Position numbers and translations under genes: made by a program
In this document: positions 59,469 to 64,000 of the stretch, one piece after another
How positions within the stretch are numbered: the stretch's first letter is position 1
Layout: each line of letters begins with the position of its first letter
Assembly: GCF_032144095.1 (NCBI RefSeq)
Contig: NZ_JAVSNJ010000006.1
Span: forward strand, 1-64,000
DNA from: Sphaerochaeta sp032144095
GTDB lineage: Bacteria > Spirochaetota > Spirochaetia > Sphaerochaetales > Sphaerochaetaceae
DNA: 64,000 bases
Reading direction: 5' to 3'
Notes under the pieces: generated by a model
Database searches by the model: none
Seen by the model: the letters and a program-made list of their open reading frames with translations, nothing else
What the model was told of the DNA's origin: nothing

Positions 59469-61006
59469 ATGCTCCCCCTTTCGACACCGGCCATCAACAT
59501 GCCCAGCTCTTCTGTCTTGGCATCCTTTACATCCACAATATCCATGATTCTCCCCTCAAACATGACAGCAACCTTGTCGGCTACCATCAAGAGCTCTTCC
59601 AACTCCTCGGAAACCAAGAAAACAGCATTGCCCTTGTCCCTCTGCTTGATGAGGTTCTGCCTCACCGCTTCGGTAGCCCCTACGTCCAAGCCCCTGGAAG
59701 GGTAGACTGCAATGAGAATTCCCCCGCAGGAGTCAATCTCCCTGGCCAGGATGGTCTTTTGGATGTTTCCGCCACTGAGGAACTTTACCGAGGTATCCTG
59801 GGAAGGGGTCTTGATGGTGAAGGTTTCGATCAGGCGCTCTGCAAAGAGGCGTACCCAGCTTCGCTTGATGACCGAGTGGTCGCTCAGCTCGCTGGTTCGG
59901 TATTTCTTCATGGAGAGGTTGTCGCCTACACTCATGTCTCCGACCACCCCCATCCTGCCTCTGTCTGCTGGGATGTGGCTTACGCCGCTGCGGATGATCT
60001 GTAGCGGAGTCTTGTTGGTATAGTCCTTGCCTCGTATCAGGACTTGGCCACTGTTGACATGCATCAGGCCTGTGAGGGCTTCGGTAAGCTGCTGCTGGCC
60101 ATTTCCGGCGACACCAGCTACGCCTAGGATCTCTCCGCCGCGTAACGTGAATGAGACATTGTCAAGAATGTACTTGTTTGTCCCTACGCTCTGCATCACC
60201 AGGTTCTTTGCTTCCAGCATGACCTCCCCCGGCTCATAGGCACCACGATCAAGGGAGAAGAGGATATCCCTTCCCACCATCATCCTTGCCAGGTCCTGTA
60301 CCCGCTTGATGGAGGAGGTAGGACAGACGTTGACGCTCGTCCCTCGCCTGAGTACCTGTACCGTGTGGGAGAACTCCATGACCTCATCCATCTTGTGGGT
60401 AATGAATATGGCGCTCTTTCCTTCAGCAAGCATCTTCTTGAGGATTTCATTCAGATCCCTTGACTCCCCTGGGGTAAGCACCGCCGTAGGCTCGTCAAGG
60501 ATCAGTATTTCGGCACCACGATAGAGGAGCTTCAGGATTTCGACCCTTTGCTGTTCCCCTACGGAGAGGTCCTGGATTATCTTATCTGGGTATACCTGCA
60601 AGCCATAGTGCTTGCTCAGCTCAGTAATGTTCTTTTTTATATCGGCAAGAGGCGGGACAAAGGGAAGGTCCTTCATTCCGAGGATGATGTTCTCGGCCAC
60701 AGTCATGTTGCCGACCAACATGAATTCCTGGTGGATCATGCCGATACCCAATGCCATGGAGTCTTGGGGAGAGTGTATCTCTGCTAGCTTTCCGTTGATG
60801 AATATCTCTCCGCTGTCAGGCCTATACAGCCCGACCAGCATGTTCATCAAGGTGCTTTTTCCTGCACCATTTTCACCAAGGAGTGCCAGTACCTCCCCTC
60901 GGTGTAGGGTAAGGTCTACATTGTTGTTGGCCAGTACTCCAGGAAAATGTTTGGTAATGCCTACCATACGCACCACAGGCGTGTCGTCGGTTTCTATTTC
61001 GTGCAT
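59465..61006 (-). CDS. nucleoside ABC transporter ATP-binding protein
   Basis: A 513-residue double ATPase of the NupA/YufO type. The first half has Walker A GENGAGKST, a LSVGEQQRVEILKLL signature and Walker B ILILDEPTAVLTP. The second half has GVAGNGQQQL in place of Walker A and FLSGGNIQKTILAREI as signature. Such degenerate second halves are normal in this class. It is 99 bases from the binding-protein gene, with an attenuating hairpin between. Confidence 0.94.
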   Translation of the reverse strand: MHEIETDDTPVVRMVGITKHFPGVLANNNVDLTLHRGEVLALLGENGAGKSTLMNMLVGLYRPDSGEIFINGKLAEIHSPQDSMALGIGMIHQEFMLVGNMTVAENIILGMKDLPFVPPLADIKKNITELSKHYGLQVYPDKIIQDLSVGEQQRVEILKLLYRGAEILILDEPTAVLTPGESRDLNEILKKMLAEGKSAIFITHKMDEVMEFSHTVQVLRRGTSVNVCPTSSIKRVQDLARMMVGRDILFSLDRGAYEPGEVMLEAKNLVMQSVGTNKYILDNVSFTLRGGEILGVAGVAGNGQQQLTEALTGLMHVNSGQVLIRGKDYTNKTPLQIIRSGVSHIPADRGRMGVVGDMSVGDNLSMKKYRTSELSDHSVIKRSWVRLFAERLIETFTIKTPSQDTSVKFLSGGNIQKTILAREIDSCGGILIAVYPSRGLDVGATEAVRQNLIKQRDKGNAVFLVSEELEELLMVADKVAVMFEGRIMDIVDVKDAKTEELGMLMAGVERGSI

Positions 61007-61057
61007 GTTGTTTCCAGTTGTTTATGCCCTCGTGGGAGAGGACTCTTCTTGAAAGAA

Positions 61058-61085
61058 ATAAGGACGGGCGAATGCCCGCCCTTAT
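61058..61085 (-). terminator. attenuating hairpin between bmp and ATPase genes
   Basis: ATAAGGACGGGC (61058-61069) pairs with GCCCGCCCTTAT (61074-61085), with one mismatch. On the minus strand a T-rich tail follows. It would let the binding protein be made in excess over the membrane parts. Confidence 0.7.
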
Positions 61086-61104
61086 CTGTCAGAGTGGAAT
61101 GAAC

Positions 61105-62202
61105 TTATTTCACCGAACCTACGACGCCTTCAACGAACCAGTCCATGGTAAGCATGGCTTCGTCGGACATCTTCTCACCAGCGTTCTGGCGAGCCTTTCC
61201 GGTGTTGTCCTTGATTGCGCCCCAGAACACATCCCATTTTCCGTCATGGATTTCAGTCTGCTTGGCTGCAATCTCTTTCTGGAATTCAGCAGGTACCAAG
61301 GGGGAGATAGGGGAGAGGTGAATCATGTCATCCTCAAGTCCGCCCCAGTAGCTCTGGCTCTTCCATGTGCCGTCAATGGCACTCTGGACAGCAGGGATCA
61401 TGTAGTTGCCCCAGTTCCACATGGGGGAAACGAGCACGCGGTCATCACCGATCATGCTTCTGAAGTCAGCGTTGTAGCCGATGGCATACTTGCCGCGTTC
61501 GATGGCAGCCTTGGCAGGCTCTGTAGTATCCTGGTGCTGTGCAATGACGTCACAACCCTTGTCCAGAAGTGCTACTGCAGCCTGGCGTTCCAGGGAAGGA
61601 TCGTACCAGCTGTTTGTCCAGACGACTGTGACGGTTGCCTTGGGATTGATCGCCCTGACACCAAGGGTGAAGGCGTTGATGCCGCGTACGACTTCAGGAG
61701 TGTTGAAAGCGCCCACATATCCGAGCTTGCCGGAGGGGGACATCTTTGCAGCAATCATGCCGGAGAGATAGCGCATCTGGTACATTCTTCCGAAGTAGTT
61801 TGACATGTTGGCGTTCTGAAGGTAGCCGGAGCAATGTTCAAAATATACGTCTGGGAAGTTTTTGGCAACGTTGAGCATGTACTGCTGATAGTTGTAGGAG
61901 TTGGCGAAGATGATCTTGCATCCTTCGTCGATCAGGCTTTCCATTGCCCTCTCACTATTCTCATTCTCTGCGATGCCTTCCATCCTGTACACTTGTACCT
62001 TGTCGCCAAAGTACTTCTCCATGGCAATGGTGCCTTGGTCGTGCATGTAGGAATACCCCATGTCACCAGGAGGGCTGATGTAGATGACCCCGACTTTCAT
62101 CGGACCTGCGGCCTTAGGAGCTGCGGCTTCTTTGGATCCCTGTGCAAATGCAAAGGAAGAAACCATCAGTACGATCAACAAAAGAACAATACCTTTTTTC
62201 AT
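61105..62202 (-). CDS. BMP/PnrA-family nucleoside-binding protein
   Basis: A 365-residue periplasmic protein. Residues 1-20 form a signal peptide ending AFA before QGSKEAAAPK. The mature part is of the Bmp/PnrA (TmpC) fold: KVGVIYISPPGDMGYSYMHDQG, IIFANSYNYQQYM and GMIAAKMSPSGKLGYVG. In Treponema pallidum PnrA binds purine nucleosides, so nucleoside uptake is the likely job. AAGGAG precedes the ATG. It is the first gene of the operon, behind a consensus promoter. Confidence 0.93.
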   Translation of the reverse strand: MKKGIVLLLIVLMVSSFAFAQGSKEAAAPKAAGPMKVGVIYISPPGDMGYSYMHDQGTIAMEKYFGDKVQVYRMEGIAENENSERAMESLIDEGCKIIFANSYNYQQYMLNVAKNFPDVYFEHCSGYLQNANMSNYFGRMYQMRYLSGMIAAKMSPSGKLGYVGAFNTPEVVRGINAFTLGVRAINPKATVTVVWTNSWYDPSLERQAAVALLDKGCDVIAQHQDTTEPAKAAIERGKYAIGYNADFRSMIGDDRVLVSPMWNWGNYMIPAVQSAIDGTWKSQSYWGGLEDDMIHLSPISPLVPAEFQKEIAAKQTEIHDGKWDVFWGAIKDNTGKARQNAGEKMSDEAMLTMDWFVEGVVGSVK

Positions 62203-62670
62203 GACTCTCTCTCCTTAAAAGATTGTGCGATAGGGGTGATACTACCCGAATATCTTGAACAACTCAAATTATACGGGACGTTCTTGGTGGTGTCAAAACA
62301 ATAATGTCAAACATTTTCAGTGGAATACCGCAATATTTTTTTTATGTTGTGAGAGTTCCCAAATGATGAAACAAGGAATATACTTTTTCCCACAATTTGC
62401 AACAAAATGTAGTAAATATGTTCCTGTTTGACGGCAGATGCAGTTTTTATGCATATTTTTTGTTGTCTTGTCCTTTTTTCTGTTGTTTTGCCAGAGTTTT
62501 CTTCCAATGGCCTGATTGTATGGGTATGATTCCCTATGCTATGGGTAGTACATTTTCATTTTGATGCTTGCGTAGACTTTTACCATAGTGGTAGGATAGG
62601 ATGAGTCTGAATACAAAGATTCATGGTTCAGCCGTTACGGGCAGTTGCCCATGAAAGGATTATCATTGAT
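62203..62670. other. 468-base divergent gap before the SLBB gene
   Basis: The left part holds the nucleoside-operon promoter. The rest is AT-rich with T-runs near 62330 and 62450-62490. TACCATAGTGGTA at 62581-62593 is a small inverted repeat, followed by TAGGAT, which may be the -10 box for the SLBB gene. No gene is supported. Confidence 0.45.
62268..62296 (-). promoter_or_regulatory. consensus sigma-70 promoter of the nucleoside operon
   Basis: On the minus strand, TTGACA (62296-62291) and TATAAT (62273-62268) are both perfect and separated by exactly 17 bases. The start site would fall near 62261, giving a leader of about 60 bases. A promoter this strong suits a highly made binding protein. 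Confidence 0.88.
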
Positions 62671-64000
62671 ATGAATACCATCGCAAGGAAATGTTCGATA
62701 CTTTCGCTCCTGTTGCTTATTTCGACGCTCTTGTTTGCTGCCGACGGTGCCGGGCTGGTTGTCCGATCCTCCCTTTTTGGCCCTGAAGCCCTCCCTTCTT
62801 CCCCCTCCTTGAAATCACTGAGCCTGCAAAGCTATTCCGACCAGCTTGGTCTGGAATCGGCCCAGGGTGAGGAGAGCGCCGAATCGAGGGTCCTGCGGGC
62901 CATCAGCAATGCTGCCTATCCTGTCACCCCCGGCGATACCTTTCGCCTGGTCTATCTTGATGGGCTGAAGACCATAACCGTCGATTTGCAGGTGGATGAG
63001 AAAGGATCGGTCACCATCCCTGGACTGGGGACCATCCAGTGCTCTGGTCTCACCTTCAGCCAGGTAAAGCAAGAGATCCTTACCATGGTGCAGACCTACC
63101 ATAGCTATTCCAATCCCCTTCTCATACTCACCGGTACAGGAGCCTTCAGCGTCTCGGTGGTCGGGGAGGTGGGTGCAACCCGTGTTGTCCCTGTATGGGG
63201 CCTCTCCAGGCTCTCCTCGGTCGTCTACGGGGCAACTGCCTATGCATCAACGCGTGCTATCAGCATCCAGGGCTCCGATGGGTCGACCCATACCTATGAT
63301 CTCTACCTTGCCCTCCGTAAAGGGGTGCTTGACCAAGACCCCCTGCTCAAAAGCGGGGACATCATAACCATACCCCGATCTGCAAAGACTGTGGTGCTTG
63401 CCGGCAATGTCTACTCTCCTGGAACCTACCAACTGAAGGCAGGAGAGGGCCTGAAGGAGTTGGTCTCCTACTATGGAGGCGGGGTACTCAGCCAGGCCGA
63501 TGTGCAGAAAATTAGGGTCCAGCGCTACAATGTCAAGAACGGTGGGTGGGAAATGCAGTATGTTGACCTCTTCTCCGGAAAGGAAGAAGGGTTGCAGCAT
63601 CTTGACCAGGTAATCGTCGACACGGTTGCACCCTCTGTGCGGACGGTAACCATTGAGGGAGCTGTTGCAGCGAGCGAGGTGTATGACAGCCTTTCCTCCA
63701 CAGCCCTGGTAGGGACCTCCTCTGGAAGGATCTTCTACCAGTTCTACCCGGGTGAGAGCGTCAGGCAGATGTTGCAGACAATCTCTGCCCGACTGATGAC
63801 TGTCAGTGACCTGGATGGGACATACCTGCTTCGTGACCAGAAAAAGATTCCTCTCAAGGCCCAACAGATACTCTACGCCCAGGATCCCAATGCAGATCTG
63901 GTCTTGGAAAACGGGGATACCTTCATCATCCCCTTTACCCAGCGGTTTGTCTCGGTCAGTGGGGCTGTTGTTCGCTCTGGTGTCTTTGCCTATGTTCCGG
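62671..64000 (+). CDS. polysaccharide export protein with SLBB domains (partial, runs off window)
   Basis: The frame is open from the ATG at 62671 to the window end, 443 codons so far. A signal peptide (SILSLLLLISTLLFAADG) is followed by a polysaccharide-export domain (YPVTPGDTFRLVYLDG and VDEKGSVTIPGLGTI, about residues 82-120) and then SLBB units (VSVVGEVGATRVVPV; VVLAGNVYSPGTYQLKAGEGL; RTVTIEGAV; and the last, VSVSGAVVRSGVFAYVP). This is the layout of Wza-like outer-membrane export proteins for capsule or exopolysaccharide, here longer than usual and probably with at least three or four SLBB units. AAAGGA lies before the ATG. The gene probably starts an exopolysaccharide cluster to the right. 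Confidence 0.88.
   Translation, partial: MNTIARKCSILSLLLLISTLLFAADGAGLVVRSSLFGPEALPSSPSLKSLSLQSYSDQLGLESAQGEESAESRVLRAISNAAYPVTPGDTFRLVYLDGLKTITVDLQVDEKGSVTIPGLGTIQCSGLTFSQVKQEILTMVQTYHSYSNPLLILTGTGAFSVSVVGEVGATRVVPVWGLSRLSSVVYGATAYASTRAISIQGSDGSTHTYDLYLALRKGVLDQDPLLKSGDIITIPRSAKTVVLAGNVYSPGTYQLKAGEGLKELVSYYGGGVLSQADVQKIRVQRYNVKNGGWEMQYVDLFSGKEEGLQHLDQVIVDTVAPSVRTVTIEGAVAASEVYDSLSSTALVGTSSGRIFYQFYPGESVRQMLQTISARLMTVSDLDGTYLLRDQKKIPLKAQQILYAQDPNADLVLENGDTFIIPFTQRFVSVSGAVVRSGVFAYVP

Overview
The window looks like chromosomal DNA of a spirochaete, most likely from the Sphaerochaetaceae. This is inference from gene content and style. The periplasmic binding proteins end their signal peptides in FAQG followed by KEAA, as in many treponeme-group proteins. 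There is a PnrA/Bmp-type nucleoside ABC transporter, a long (about 430-residue) PRPP synthetase, an archaeal-type UMP kinase and a eukaryote-like hexokinase. No rRNA, tRNA, CRISPR array, intact prophage or intact insertion sequence was seen.

Layout. 0-7.3 kb: a cut-off sugar transporter at the left edge, an XRE-cupin regulator divergent from a threonine-to-glycine operon (tdh, kbl), exonuclease I, a small secreted protein, hexokinase and a DUF998 membrane protein. 7.6-15.1 kb: an orphan Vsr endonuclease, a phosphohexomutase, pyridoxal kinase plus a nucleosidase-like protein, a patatin phospholipase with a small partner, a PflX-type radical SAM protein and UMP kinase. 15.2-19.2 kb: a three-gene membrane-lipid operon (DUF374 acyltransferase, flippase-like protein, and a glycosyltransferase fused to a phosphoesterase-like domain that has lost its metal ligands). 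19.3-26.2 kb: an anion permease, a membrane diguanylate cyclase, a secreted protein, a MarR regulator and a hydrolase fused to a multi-spanning membrane domain.

26.2-36.2 kb is AT-rich accessory DNA. A DeoR regulator and a VOC protein are divergent from a sugar operon: 6-phospho-3-hexuloisomerase-like SIS protein, a second VOC protein, a binding protein, an ATPase, two permeases and a ketose 3-epimerase. The enzyme combination does not match a pathway I recognise, and it is the best candidate here for an undescribed catabolic system. It ends in a gene-poor stretch with possible remnants.

36.2-48.5 kb is mostly housekeeping: SSB, thioredoxin, a lamin-tail lipoprotein, ArgH, a Na/Pi cotransporter, PRPP synthetase, an aminotransferase, YjbQ, an EamA transporter, an orphan DNA-repair-type radical SAM protein, an MFS transporter and a Nim-like flavoprotein. 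48.5-57.3 kb: a 1,039-residue protein with two separate acidic hexapeptide arrays, translationally coupled to an inositol-phosphatase-like enzyme and a HAD phosphatase; then RidA, GcvT, a condensation-fold acyltransferase-like protein and a zinc-ribbon membrane protein; then YbaK. 57.4-62.3 kb: a complete four-gene nucleoside ABC transporter behind a consensus promoter. 62.7 kb to the end: the first part of a polysaccharide-export (SLBB) gene that runs off the window and probably opens an exopolysaccharide locus.

Starts were chosen by ribosome-binding sites, family alignment from memory and coupling to neighbours. Function calls rest on motif recognition, without database searches.
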